From assembly GCF_002838065.1 (NCBI RefSeq), contig NZ_PIZU01000024.1, positions 1 through 64,000 of the forward strand: a DNA stretch of 64,000 bases, given 5' to 3'. Below, one piece after another: positions 18,001 through 25,484 of the stretch. The DNA comes from Mycobacterium hubeiense (GTDB lineage: Bacteria > Actinomycetota > Actinomycetes > Mycobacteriales > Mycobacteriaceae). The notes below the pieces were generated by a model that was not told where the DNA came from, ran no database searches, and saw only the letters and a list, made by a program, of their open reading frames with translations. Each line of letters starts with the position of its first letter. Positions within the stretch are counted from its first letter, which is position 1. A program made the translations under genes and the position numbers.

Positions 18001-18316
18001 CGGCAAATCCGGCGGCGAATCCCAAGAGCTCATCGCCTTCATCGTCGGCGCGGCGTTGCGCTATCAACTCGGCGACGCCCAGTGGCCCCGCTACGCCCCG
18101 GTCATCCTCGACGAAGGGTTCATCAAGTCCGACGCCGCGTTCGCCGGCCGCGCCGTGGCGGCCTGGAAAGGGCTCGGCTTCCAACTCGTCATCGGCGCGC
18201 CCGACGACAAAGTCAACAGCATCGAACCCCACGTGGACCGCATCCTGTGCATCACCAAGAACAGCCAGCACCGATCCCACATCACGGCCCTGACCGACAC
18301 CACGAGGCCATCGTGA
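14993..18316 (+). CDS. jetC: Wadjet JetC, SMC/MukB-like ATPase
   Basis: The protein has 1107 residues. Walker A GATGTGKST lies at about residue 38-46. A long coiled coil follows (about 230-450), then a central hinge-like domain and a second coil (about 640-830). The C-terminal head carries the SGGESQE signature and Walker B VILDEGF. All motor motifs look intact, so it should hydrolyse ATP and extrude DNA loops as in Wadjet. It ends with a GTGA overlap to a small gene where jetD would be expected. Confidence 0.88.
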   Translation: MGADTSQWRLHSMQLVNWGGFEGHHRVDLSAPATLISGATGTGKSTLLDAYIALLMPSRVPFNGASNDNTTGRARGGDQRNVLRYMRGKIDDDRQAGSDKLTDQVLRGRNAPTWSAIAATWHTEDGQQFSAIRLYYAAPSATRFDDITKRMATIDAPFDLAAVADFAATQFDPPQLRNQFGGLEFHGSYRSFSTTLCIRLGIGLPGEGERALGLLARIQAGRAVTTVDGLFKTMVLERPKTLAVADEAVTHFDDLQASYEAMKTAEQQVETLSPIIDWHRDWCAAQTDVETLDMLGLHADGPTALRVWALRTEQRLVADALHSTASAKADAHTRARAARRDEDDAEAELAALHTAQSGDLTAHLDDLDRRLEHLSSAHRDTEQQLKIYRERTTALAEPPATAEEFAAAQAAAAQFLAEYPRTAAELRARRDTAVGHHHRLHDHRAGLAGELESLSGRSGAIPAELHAARCAVAAAIGRHPDHVPFVGELIDMRPGYEAWRLAADRAMGGFATTLLIAAEDLDHARVQINELSLARRLTFEGAQPGQPIAPVGDEHRLSGRIIVDESSPFAGWVLARIASGFDYVCVDDPAALATVQRGLTITGQTKTGSRGAHGGSRAPVIGFSNTHRGEQLRADLDGVDAELVSAAAAIAAADRDIETLQTRRDAYRYVADTTWSGIDVATARERVEAAAARRDQAATGAGARAGETASRRDQLRTARENAARARHLAEADVERLTAQYAGLQVRGEELAGQIQQLPAGAGEVLTEQLAVRLDTELGAAAGEHVTATTFGQALARLHAALSTQAETARAAAARAAKMLTATFEAFQRQWPRPDLGTDVSSYVGYRDILDDLNAEGLHQRRATFVRDVNDWTGIDLLRLHGAYEEAVEEIAARLDPINNILAELPFGAGADRLHITLRRTATADITAFRKELKTLAGFEAAPGDDEDLVQKRFLTLARFINRIRKSDSTSERDYYLDVRRHIYIEAERRDTHGATLNVYASLAGKSGGESQELIAFIVGAALRYQLGDAQWPRYAPVILDEGFIKSDAAFAGRAVAAWKGLGFQLVIGAPDDKVNSIEPHVDRILCITKNSQHRSHITALTDTTRPS

Positions 18317-18780
18317 ACGCAGACGAAACATGGCTTGAGACGGTGGCCGAGAAGACCACCGATCACATCGCGCGCGCTGACGCGCTCATCGAACAAACGG
18401 CGACGGCGGCCAACTCGATGCGATCGCACTGCCGCGACCAGGCCGCGCGTCTGCGCGAACTAGCGGCCCGCGAGCCCACCCTGGCGGCCCTCGTCGAGCT
18501 GGCCGAGTCGATGGACCGGTTCGCCGACTCGGTGGCCTCAACCCCCTACATCATCGAAGGCCTGCGCGACTGGTTGGTGCAGAGATCCGAAGCGATCGAG
18601 GTGACCGGCGCCGCGGTCGCGGCCGCCGAGGCCGCTGCCCACCGGCGCATCGCCGACATCTGCGCCACCGGCGGGGAGGATCACGATGCCGCGGTCGCAG
18701 AAATCGTCAGCGAGACCCGGACCGCCAACTCCGCGCGCATCGCTGGGCTGCGGGACTGGATCTGGGTGACCGGGCGGTGA
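18313..18780 (+). CDS. Small helical protein in the jetD position
   Basis: The protein has 155 residues, nearly all helical, with Ala/Glu/Arg heptad-like repeats. It starts with GTG overlapping the jetC stop, so it is translationally coupled. Wadjet JetD normally has about 400 residues with a Toprim nuclease domain; this protein has neither the length nor any visible Toprim acidic motif. It may replace JetD as an accessory or anchor subunit. No named family recognised. Confidence 0.65.
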   Translation: MNADETWLETVAEKTTDHIARADALIEQTATAANSMRSHCRDQAARLRELAAREPTLAALVELAESMDRFADSVASTPYIIEGLRDWLVQRSEAIEVTGAAVAAAEAAAHRRIADICATGGEDHDAAVAEIVSETRTANSARIAGLRDWIWVTGR

Positions 18781-18868
18781 AAGGGCACCGCGAAGCGCTG
18801 TGACGCTCCGGCTCACCACCCAACCCGATCGACCGTGAGCGGATTCGAACACTTGTACGATTGATGGT

Positions 18869-19111
18869 GTGGAGTTGCGTCGCACGCCCCGAGGCTGGGA
18901 GGAGCCGAGCCCCGACGTGTGCCCGCACTGCGATAGCGTGCTGGGCGGCGGATCGGTGTTGGTGGGAATTTCCCAATGTGATTGCGGCACAATGCATCGC
19001 ACGCACTTCTGCCGATCGTGTCAGGCGACGATGTTCACTCCGCCGTTAGGGCCTCGGTGTGCGCGTCGGGCCGTGGATGGCCGATCGGCCGGCCCGTCGA
19101 ACCCGCGGTGA
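18869..19111 (+). CDS. Small zinc-ribbon protein
   Basis: The protein has 80 residues. It has CPHC, CDC, CRSC and a later PRC, a double zinc-knuckle layout. The GTG start is 7 nt after TACGAT, a good -10 box, so it should be leaderless. Possibly nucleic-acid binding; partner unknown. Confidence 0.55.
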   Translation: MELRRTPRGWEEPSPDVCPHCDSVLGGGSVLVGISQCDCGTMHRTHFCRSCQATMFTPPLGPRCARRAVDGRSAGPSNPR

Positions 19112-19210
19112 TGTCGGCTGCTTGCCTTCCGATGGCGACGTCGCCCGGGCGCACTCGAAGGCCTCAGGATTCGAGGCGATGCCTTGACGGGTCTGAGATA
19201 GTTTCGCTGC

Positions 19211-19378
19211 ATGAGCGTGGGCTTCTGGGTGATCAGTGTCGACCGGGAATCGGGTCGAGCCACCACATCCCCGTTGATCGCTGACCGTGACGAGGCCTGG
19301 CAGTACAGCCTCGACATCCAGGACGAAGACACCTACACCACTGTCGTTCCTCGACGATTCAAACGGCCGAAATCCTGA
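19211..19378 (+). CDS. Small protein, 55 residues
   Basis: Begins MSVGFWVISVD and ends in a basic tail. The ATG is 6 nt after TAGTTT, with no ribosome site, so it is probably leaderless. Composition is charged and soluble. It lies 56 bp before the GntR regulator. Function unknown. Confidence 0.5.
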   Translation: MSVGFWVISVDRESGRATTSPLIADRDEAWQYSLDIQDEDTYTTVVPRRFKRPKS

Positions 19379-19434
19379 CCCGGCTGTCCGTCACCTCCAC
19401 GACACTACGCACTCTTCGCTGTAGAGTTGTGTGG

Positions 19435-20250
19435 GTGGAGATCGAGAACCCCACCGATGACGATGGTCTGCCGGTATTCACTCTCGTGGGCCAGATCGAA
19501 CGCTGGTTACGCGACCAAATCGCCAGCGGCGCATTCAAACCCGGCGATCGCTTACCGTCGATGACGGACATCCAGAGCCGGTTCGGCGCGAAATCCCTCA
19601 GCACCGTCAGGGCCGCGCAACTGCGCCTGGCTCGCGACGGTCTCGTCACGGCCCACCACGGCCGCGGCGTATTCGTGCGCGGGCTCACCAGCGCCGACCC
19701 TCCGAGCCGCGACGCCATCGTCACTCGTAACGAGCCACCCACATTGATATCTGCCGACCCCGCCACGCGCACCATCACCATCGAGCTGCGCACCAGCGCC
19801 CAACCGGAACAATGGGCCACCAGCACATTCATCGATCGCCTCCGCGAGCGCTGGCCTACCCACGGCCGCACCATGGTGCCGGGCGGCCGCTCCGGCTACA
19901 CCATCACCATCGCCGACCGTGAACTCGAGGACACTGTCGCCGAATTCGACACCCTCCTCGCGGAGGCAAACGCCTATCACTTGACGGTGACACGTCCCAA
20001 GCTGCGAGCAGCCCAGCGGATATGGCAAAACACACACGACGAACTCACCGTATGCCCGGGCGGCGGCCTCGATCTCGACCACCTCCAAGCCCGCCTCGAT
20101 CGGCTCCACCCAGACGACCCTGAGGGCGCCCAACGGCTCACCCGCGCCGTTGACGCCGTCACCAAAGCGCACGTCATGCGCACCATGCTGGAAAACAGCC
20201 GGCACGATCCACACGTCACGCCGGTAGCAGATCCAGCGCCGACGTCATGA
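19435..20250 (+). CDS. GntR-family transcriptional regulator
   Basis: The protein has 271 residues. The N-terminal wHTH (about residues 12-80) has the family pattern: WLRDQIASGAFKPGDRLPS, then LSTVRAAQLRLARDGLV and GRGVFVR. The C-terminal domain is not a clear FCD or UTRA domain. The GTG at 19435 is 7 nt after TAGAGT, giving a leaderless start; a GTG two codons earlier is possible. The 3' end overlaps the convergent lipoprotein gene by 35 bp. A candidate for binding the TACACC-N6-GGTGTA palindromes, untested. Confidence 0.75.
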   Translation: MEIENPTDDDGLPVFTLVGQIERWLRDQIASGAFKPGDRLPSMTDIQSRFGAKSLSTVRAAQLRLARDGLVTAHHGRGVFVRGLTSADPPSRDAIVTRNEPPTLISADPATRTITIELRTSAQPEQWATSTFIDRLRERWPTHGRTMVPGGRSGYTITIADRELEDTVAEFDTLLAEANAYHLTVTRPKLRAAQRIWQNTHDELTVCPGGGLDLDHLQARLDRLHPDDPEGAQRLTRAVDAVTKAHVMRTMLENSRHDPHVTPVADPAPTS

Positions 20251-21268
20251 CCGCAGACACCAGGGTTGCGTCGTCGCCGGTCACCTCGACCACAGGGACG
20301 AGCTGGCTTGCGCGGCCGCTCCAAACGCCCCCGAACTCCCCTCCGACAATGGCTTGAGCGAAAGCCGTTCCCTGGTGGATGTGGCTGTAGCCATCATGAT
20401 CACCGAACTTCGTCGGCTCTGAGTTGATCGTGACGATTCCGCGTTCGCGGTAGTCGAAGCTCACGAGCAGTTCGATCCCGTCGACGGTGAAGAAACAGCT
20501 CGTGAGGCTTTGGTCGGCCCAGTCGAAAGCTACCGAACGCGAGGCGCGCAACCGCGCGACGACCGCACAGGGCGCCTCGTTGGTGAGCACGGTGACGGTC
20601 GTCGCCGGAGAGGTCCCTTGCCGGGGTTGGTCTGGCCAGTTCGCCAGCACGTTGCGAACCAACGGCTCGCCGACCGCACACGCATTGCGGTCTCGCTCCA
20701 TTGACACCGACATCCGCACCGCAATCGAATTCTCAAACGGCACAGTGAATTCGCAGCCGCTCTCCACGAGCTGGTCACGTGTTCCAGGCGGCAGCGCGTC
20801 GGCGACATCGGTCGTGTACACCGCGACGCCGTCGATCTGTATGCGCTTGGTCGCGTCGAGGAACGTGGTGGGGGTGAAGGCAATTGACCATCCGACCGAG
20901 ATGGGACGCTGAGCGCGCTCGTCGACCACCGCTTCGCACGACGTGGAATTGCTTGATGTGCCGAGTGCTGTGACAGCGCCCAGGGACTCGAACTCGCTGC
21001 GATCGATCAACGCGCATGGATCCAGGTCACGCGCCCACGTGATGGTCTGCTCTCGGGGCAGATCCGTCGGCACCGGCCGGAGCTCGGTGGTCGACGTGGC
21101 GGCGGGGGGAAGGTCTGTGGGCGTGGACGGCTGTTCGGAGGTTGTGGTCGAGCAGCCGATGGTCAGCAGCACCGCTGCTGATGCAGCGTGGATGGTTCGG
21201 AGCAATTTGGTCCACTTCGTTTGACGACTTGGAATCCTGAGCAGCCGACGGCAGCGGTATGCGCTCAC
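20216..21268 (-). CDS. DUF3558-like lipoprotein
   Basis: The product has 350 residues from the longest start. A signal peptide with lipobox LLTIGC precedes a Ser/Thr/Pro-rich linker. LDPCALIDRSEFESLG is the typical start of the DUF3558 domain, which appears twice in degenerate form; conserved Cys residues follow (TSCEAV, SGCEF, NACAVG, APCAVV, TSCFF). Expected on the outer side of the membrane. The true start is probably nearer the signal peptide than the first ATG. Confidence 0.7.
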   Translation of the reverse strand: MSAYRCRRLLRIPSRQTKWTKLLRTIHAASAAVLLTIGCSTTTSEQPSTPTDLPPAATSTTELRPVPTDLPREQTITWARDLDPCALIDRSEFESLGAVTALGTSSNSTSCEAVVDERAQRPISVGWSIAFTPTTFLDATKRIQIDGVAVYTTDVADALPPGTRDQLVESGCEFTVPFENSIAVRMSVSMERDRNACAVGEPLVRNVLANWPDQPRQGTSPATTVTVLTNEAPCAVVARLRASRSVAFDWADQSLTSCFFTVDGIELLVSFDYRERGIVTINSEPTKFGDHDGYSHIHQGTAFAQAIVGGEFGGVWSGRASQLVPVVEVTGDDATLVSAVMTSALDLLPA

Positions 21269-21296
21269 ATTCGTAGTTGATGGCGTCCAACTGGCG

Positions 21297-22481
21297 TTAC
21301 TGCCCCACGTGAATCGGGCCGTTCCATCGGAGGGTGTTGTCCCGCCAGAAGTGGTGGAAGCCGGGTTGACCGCGCCATCGAGCGACGACTTCTAACACAC
21401 CGCTGTCGCCAATTTTGAAGGTGCTCTGGATAATTGACACGATGTCATAGGCGTCCTCGCCTACCCCGAATGTGATGGGCCCATGCCAATGAGTGTTCCA
21501 CCGATTGGCGTCAAGCAGTTCACCACAGTCATGCCAGAAGTGGTCGATTCCGCCGAAACGACCCGCGGCCACCAACTCGATGTTGCCGTAGTGAGCATCC
21601 CGGGACCATGGCCACGGGTCGCGCTCGGTATAGCCGTAGGCGCCCTGGATCATGCCGGGAATTCCGCGCCAGCGTCGAGTGGTCTTCAGGATTGCATCGT
21701 CGCGTGATGAGAAGTGCCCGTAATAGGTGAGTTCACGTCGGTACATGGCCGAATCGGCCCATTCTCTCACCACGATGTGGATGTGGGAGTTCTCGCCGTT
21801 GGCGATCCCTGCGAACACCGTATCGCCGTCACCGGCCCACTTGTATCCGGTGTTGTTGATGCGAGAGTTCACCGTTGTGATGCCCTGGGCGATGCCGGCG
21901 AAGGTGGGTAGCGGCTGCTTCATCGTGTCGAGCTGGCGCCAGTGGATGGGATCTGAGGTGTTGACCCGTTCATTGAGCCATAAGCCGGGTTGGTCGATCG
22001 GGTGGATCGGCGTCGCCATTTGAAAATTGCCGACGCGGCCCCGTCGCTGCCAGAACAGGAAGGTCTCGATGGAGCTGCCGAAGTAGGCCATCGTGGGTGG
22101 CCCTCCGGTCTGGACGTGCTGCGGTCCATGCCAGGTGAACGGGGCGGCGTTCTCGCGCCAGAAATGGTCGATTATTCCGTCGAGGCCAGGCCGTGACGCC
22201 AGGACTTCCAAGTTGCCAAGGCTCTGATCACCATGGGTGCGGAAGTCTGACTCGACGATCGTGGCGTGGTTGTAGAGCGTCGAGCCGCCGAAGTGGATGG
22301 GCCCGAACCACTTGAACCGGTTTGGACCGTCATTGTTGTCGCGCCAGAAGTGAGCCAACCCCCCGCCGGGCCACGGTATGACGACTTCGAAATTGCCGGG
22401 TGTGCCAGCTCGGCTTTGGACCAGCCAGCCCGAGGGCGGCGACACCATCGGATCCTCGCGCCAATCGCGTTCCCACCCCAT
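21297..22481 (-). CDS. PLL-like beta-propeller repeat protein
   Basis: The protein has 394 residues. A motif of about 50 residues recurs five to seven times: GNFEVV or GNLEVLA, then HFWRDN or HFWREN, then W-x-GP and FG. This is the repeat of PLL-like fucose-binding seven-bladed propeller lectins. The ATG at 22481 has a GGGGG ribosome site. No signal peptide is visible, so any surface role would need another export route. Sugar-binding residues cannot be judged here. Confidence 0.7.
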   Translation of the reverse strand: MGWERDWREDPMVSPPSGWLVQSRAGTPGNFEVVIPWPGGGLAHFWRDNNDGPNRFKWFGPIHFGGSTLYNHATIVESDFRTHGDQSLGNLEVLASRPGLDGIIDHFWRENAAPFTWHGPQHVQTGGPPTMAYFGSSIETFLFWQRRGRVGNFQMATPIHPIDQPGLWLNERVNTSDPIHWRQLDTMKQPLPTFAGIAQGITTVNSRINNTGYKWAGDGDTVFAGIANGENSHIHIVVREWADSAMYRRELTYYGHFSSRDDAILKTTRRWRGIPGMIQGAYGYTERDPWPWSRDAHYGNIELVAAGRFGGIDHFWHDCGELLDANRWNTHWHGPITFGVGEDAYDIVSIIQSTFKIGDSGVLEVVARWRGQPGFHHFWRDNTLRWNGPIHVGQ

Positions 22482-22705
22482 GGATCGCCCCCTACCAAAT
22501 GTGTCTGCTCATCAGTCAAACGCTCAGTCAACGCGTAAACAAGACCCGAACCGAACCGGTCAAATGCGGACGTGGCGCGGTCGCAGCCGACTGATCTACG
22601 CAGTTGGGGATGGCTGTTACCAAAATGGCTGCGGGAGTCCACGCCCTCGGCCCACTGTTCGATCGCGGGGAGACCATCACAGCCGGCGGGGCTGACGCCC
22701 ACAGG

Positions 22706-23008
22706 GTGAAGGGGGAAAGAGATGTCGATGGGAGACTGGCAATCGCCGCCGCGATGGCAGCGGTGGTGGTTGTGATCATTGTGCAGCTCGTCCGGCTCCG
22801 CGGCGGTGACGATAACCGACAACGTCACGCCCACAGAGTCATCACTGCCGCCGGTATGTCCGCACTCGTCGTCATCTTCACCGTCTCCGCCGCCGACTAC
22901 CACGGCCTCTGGCGGCTCGTCTACGTGGTGTTGGCAGCCCTGTCGGCGTACTCCGCGGTCATCATCTTTCGCCGCAACCGCGCCGACAACCGTCGGGGAC
23001 AGCGATGA
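22706..23008 (+). CDS. Small membrane protein with three helices
   Basis: The protein has 100 residues from the GTG at 22706; the frame stays open upstream. Helices lie at about residues 10-30, 45-60 and 67-87, with a basic C-terminus. The stop overlaps the next gene by ATGA. No family recognised. Confidence 0.5.
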   Translation: MKGERDVDGRLAIAAAMAAVVVVIIVQLVRLRGGDDNRQRHAHRVITAAGMSALVVIFTVSAADYHGLWRLVYVVLAALSAYSAVIIFRRNRADNRRGQR

Positions 23009-23130
23009 AACATTGGGTGCGCGCGGTTTTCGTGGGCGCTGGTGGCGGCGGCGTGCTGTGGGCTGGCATCGTTGCCGGCCTGGCCACTGCCGACCAGCCC
23101 GGCGCCCGGTTTGTCTACGCCGAAACTTGA
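23005..23130 (+). CDS. 41-residue single-helix peptide
   Basis: Starts at an ATGA overlap with the preceding membrane gene. Sequence is MKHWVRAVF, a Gly-rich hydrophobic helix, then a short tail ending YAET. It looks like a membrane peptide or a secreted peptide with a signal sequence. Coupling supports it being real. Confidence 0.5.
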   Translation: MKHWVRAVFVGAGGGGVLWAGIVAGLATADQPGARFVYAET

Positions 23131-23163
23131 GAAACTACAACTCACTACTAATAATTAGTCTAT

Positions 23164-25245
23164 CTAATAATCGAGGCGCGCCATGTTAGCGAAGCGGCTT
23201 ATATGAAGCTGGTGGGCCACTGAAATCGTCCGAGTCGGTCCATTTCTATGCTTGCCGATAATAATGTCGGCTTCGCCCATCCGGGGATCGTCAGGTTCGG
23301 ATGCGTCCGGCCGGTGTAGAAGTAAAACTATATCGCAGTCCTGTTCCAAACTCCCGCTCTCGCGAAGATCGGAAACTGCCGGCCTTTTGTCTTGACGCTG
23401 TTCAGGGCCGCGATTGAGCTGGCTGATCGCGACAACCGGAATGTCGAGTTCTTTGGCCATGAGTTTGATGCTGCGAGAGAAATCGGAGACCTCTTGCTGG
23501 CGCGACTCATACTTTTTTCCTGACGACATCAGCTGCAAATAGTCGATGACGGCGAGGCGCAGATCATGCTTTTGTGCTAGACGGCGAGCTTTGGCGCGGA
23601 TCTCCATCATTGTCAGATTCGGAGAGTCGTCGATAAACAGTGGGGCGTCGCTGAGATCGCCCATGCGGCGGGCCAGTTGTGTCCAATCGGTATCGCTCAT
23701 CCGGCCGGCGCGCATATCGCTGAGCTTGATGCCGGTCTCTGCGGACAGAAGACGCATCACGATTTCGGACTTGCTCATCTCCAAGGAGAAGATGACGCTG
23801 GCGAGGCCTTGTTTGACCGAGCACGACCGCATGAAGTCCAGACCGAGCGTGGAGGTGTGGGTGGGCACCATGGAGTGTCCGGCGAGGTAGGTGTGGTCGG
23901 GGTTGTCGACTTCGACGCAGCGCACTGCCACGCTGTCGATCGGCCGGACAGTGCTCACGGTGCGAACGGGCGGCTGGTCGCTGCGGCGGGGGTCTGTGAA
24001 CCGGGCCGTATAGCTGCTCGAGTCGGGTTCGAGGAGATATCCCAGCGAGGCCAGCAGCTCCTGGACGAAGGCCTTATAGAGCGGGCGGTTGGGGCGCAGC
24101 CGGATCGTCACGGTGTCGTCGTCACGTTGGCCGGCTCCATAGAGGAGTCCACGCAGCAGCGATCGGCGCTGGCTTTCGCTGCCGCGGAGGTAGGGGCGTA
24201 GGTCGCGTAGGGCGATCGCCGGCGCGCGGCGGGTCGACTGTTCGCCGAGGAGACGGCCGGCGGCATAGGGCGTCATCGCCAGCATGGACGGCTTGATGGG
24301 CGGCAACGTCAGGGCAGCGGGCGCGGCGATGGTGTCGTGGCCGGGACGCAGCTGTGTGGTGGTGTGTGTTCCCCGTTGGGTCGGCCACTGGTGTTCGGCG
24401 TCTGCGATCAGTGATGTGCCGTCGTCGAATTCGACTGTGTAACAGGGGCGATCGTGCATGACCGGGGTGGCTGCCACGACTGTGGTGGGATTGCCGTCGG
24501 CTCCGATGAGTGTATCGCCCACGGCTACCTCACCCATGGTTGTCCATCCCGTGGGGGTGGGCAGCGGGGTGTCGAGGGCCAGTGCCTTTCCGACGCCGGG
24601 GCGGGCAGCGATGATGATCATCTGGCCGGGGTGCAGCCCGTTGGTGACTGCGTCCAGGTCGGTGAAACCGGTGAGCACACCGCGCGCCGAGCCGCCGTTG
24701 TTCTGGATGGCATCGAGTTCATCCATGGTGGGCTGCAGCAGTGCTTCGAGCTGCACGTAGTCTTCGGTGCGCCGGCGCTCGGTGACGGCGTAGATCTCAG
24801 CCTGCGCCCGGTCCACCACCTCGGTGACGTCGGCGCCGTCGGCACCGGCGTAGCCGTACTGGACGACGCGGGGTCCGGCCTCGACGAGCCGGCGTAGCAG
24901 TGACTTCTCGGCGATGATACCGGCGTAGAAGCCGGCGTTGGCGGCGGTGGGCGCGGTGGAGATCAGGGTGTGTAGATAGGGCGCGCCGCCGATGCGGCGC
25001 AGCTGGCCGCGGCGGTCGAGCTCCGCGGCCACGGTGACGGCATCCGCGGGCTCACCGTTGGCGTACATGTCGAGGATTGCGGCGTAGATGTTCTGGTGCG
25101 CGGGGCGGTAGAAGTCGTTGACGCGCAGCCGTTCTACAACGTCGGCGATGGCGTCCTTGCTCAGCATCATGCCGCCCAGCACAGCTTGCTCGGCGGCCTC
25201 GTCTTGCGGAGGCTGACGTTTGTCGACACCGGCGGGGTCGGCCAT
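23164..25245 (-). CDS. dnaB: Replicative DNA helicase DnaB with intein
   Basis: The product has 693 residues: N-terminal domain (1 to about 150), RecA-like helicase domain with Walker A (ARPGVGK then ST) split by an intein, Walker B LAVIDYLQLM, and the C-terminal GKHRNGPTRT arginine-finger region. The ATG at 25245 is 7 nt after TATTGT, so leaderless. An element-borne helicase suggests self-directed replication. The part after the intein is less GC-rich and has different codon use from the N-terminal part and intein, suggesting mosaic origin. Activity depends on intein removal because the P-loop is interrupted. Confidence 0.92.
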   Translation of the reverse strand: MADPAGVDKRQPPQDEAAEQAVLGGMMLSKDAIADVVERLRVNDFYRPAHQNIYAAILDMYANGEPADAVTVAAELDRRGQLRRIGGAPYLHTLISTAPTAANAGFYAGIIAEKSLLRRLVEAGPRVVQYGYAGADGADVTEVVDRAQAEIYAVTERRRTEDYVQLEALLQPTMDELDAIQNNGGSARGVLTGFTDLDAVTNGLHPGQMIIIAARPGVGKALALDTPLPTPTGWTTMGEVAVGDTLIGADGNPTTVVAATPVMHDRPCYTVEFDDGTSLIADAEHQWPTQRGTHTTTQLRPGHDTIAAPAALTLPPIKPSMLAMTPYAAGRLLGEQSTRRAPAIALRDLRPYLRGSESQRRSLLRGLLYGAGQRDDDTVTIRLRPNRPLYKAFVQELLASLGYLLEPDSSSYTARFTDPRRSDQPPVRTVSTVRPIDSVAVRCVEVDNPDHTYLAGHSMVPTHTSTLGLDFMRSCSVKQGLASVIFSLEMSKSEIVMRLLSAETGIKLSDMRAGRMSDTDWTQLARRMGDLSDAPLFIDDSPNLTMMEIRAKARRLAQKHDLRLAVIDYLQLMSSGKKYESRQQEVSDFSRSIKLMAKELDIPVVAISQLNRGPEQRQDKRPAVSDLRESGSLEQDCDIVLLLHRPDASEPDDPRMGEADIIIGKHRNGPTRTISVAHQLHISRFANMARLDY
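23854..24585 (-). other. DnaB intein, class 3 type, with terminal Asn replaced by Thr
   Basis: 244 residues between GVGK and STLGLDF. It starts with Ala (ALALDTPLPTP), has the block B Trp (AEHQW), block F Cys (VRCVEVDNPDH) and block G Thr (VPTH), the WCT set of class 3 inteins such as the mycobacteriophage Bethlehem DnaB intein. The final intein residue, normally Asn, is Thr (codon ACC at 23856-23854). The central part has weak LAGLIDADG remnants (RLLGEQ, RGLLYGAG), so the homing nuclease looks decayed. Confidence 0.85.
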
Positions 25246-25361
25246 GGGCCGGACAATACGCCCGCGCCGATGTATTACCCAGGCGATTTGGGGCTGCAAC
25301 GGGCCGCGGGCGACTCGGATTCGCCTTGCCAACCGGTGGCCGAGTGCCGTAGGAGGATCGC

Positions 25362-25484
25362 ATGCCTGAGTTTGCGTTGCGTAGCCTTCGCCGCGACACG
25401 AGTGTCTGCGGCGACAAGAGGGAGGCGGCAGTGCCAAGTTCGTTCAACGACGGGATCGCCGCGGGTATCGGGGTTGGGCAGTGA
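25362..25484 (+). CDS. 40-residue mini-ORF coupled to the membrane sensor gene
   Basis: An ATG with a perfect AGGAGG ribosome site 7 nt upstream. The TGA overlaps the GTG of the next gene (GTGA). No hydrophobic segment. Probably a translated leader or small subunit. Confidence 0.5.
   Translation: MPEFALRSLRRDTSVCGDKREAAVPSSFNDGIAAGIGVGQ

Noticed and set aside
18313..18780. Reading the fourth Jet gene as JetD
   Set aside because: At 155 residues it is far too short for JetD and shows no Toprim acidic motif.
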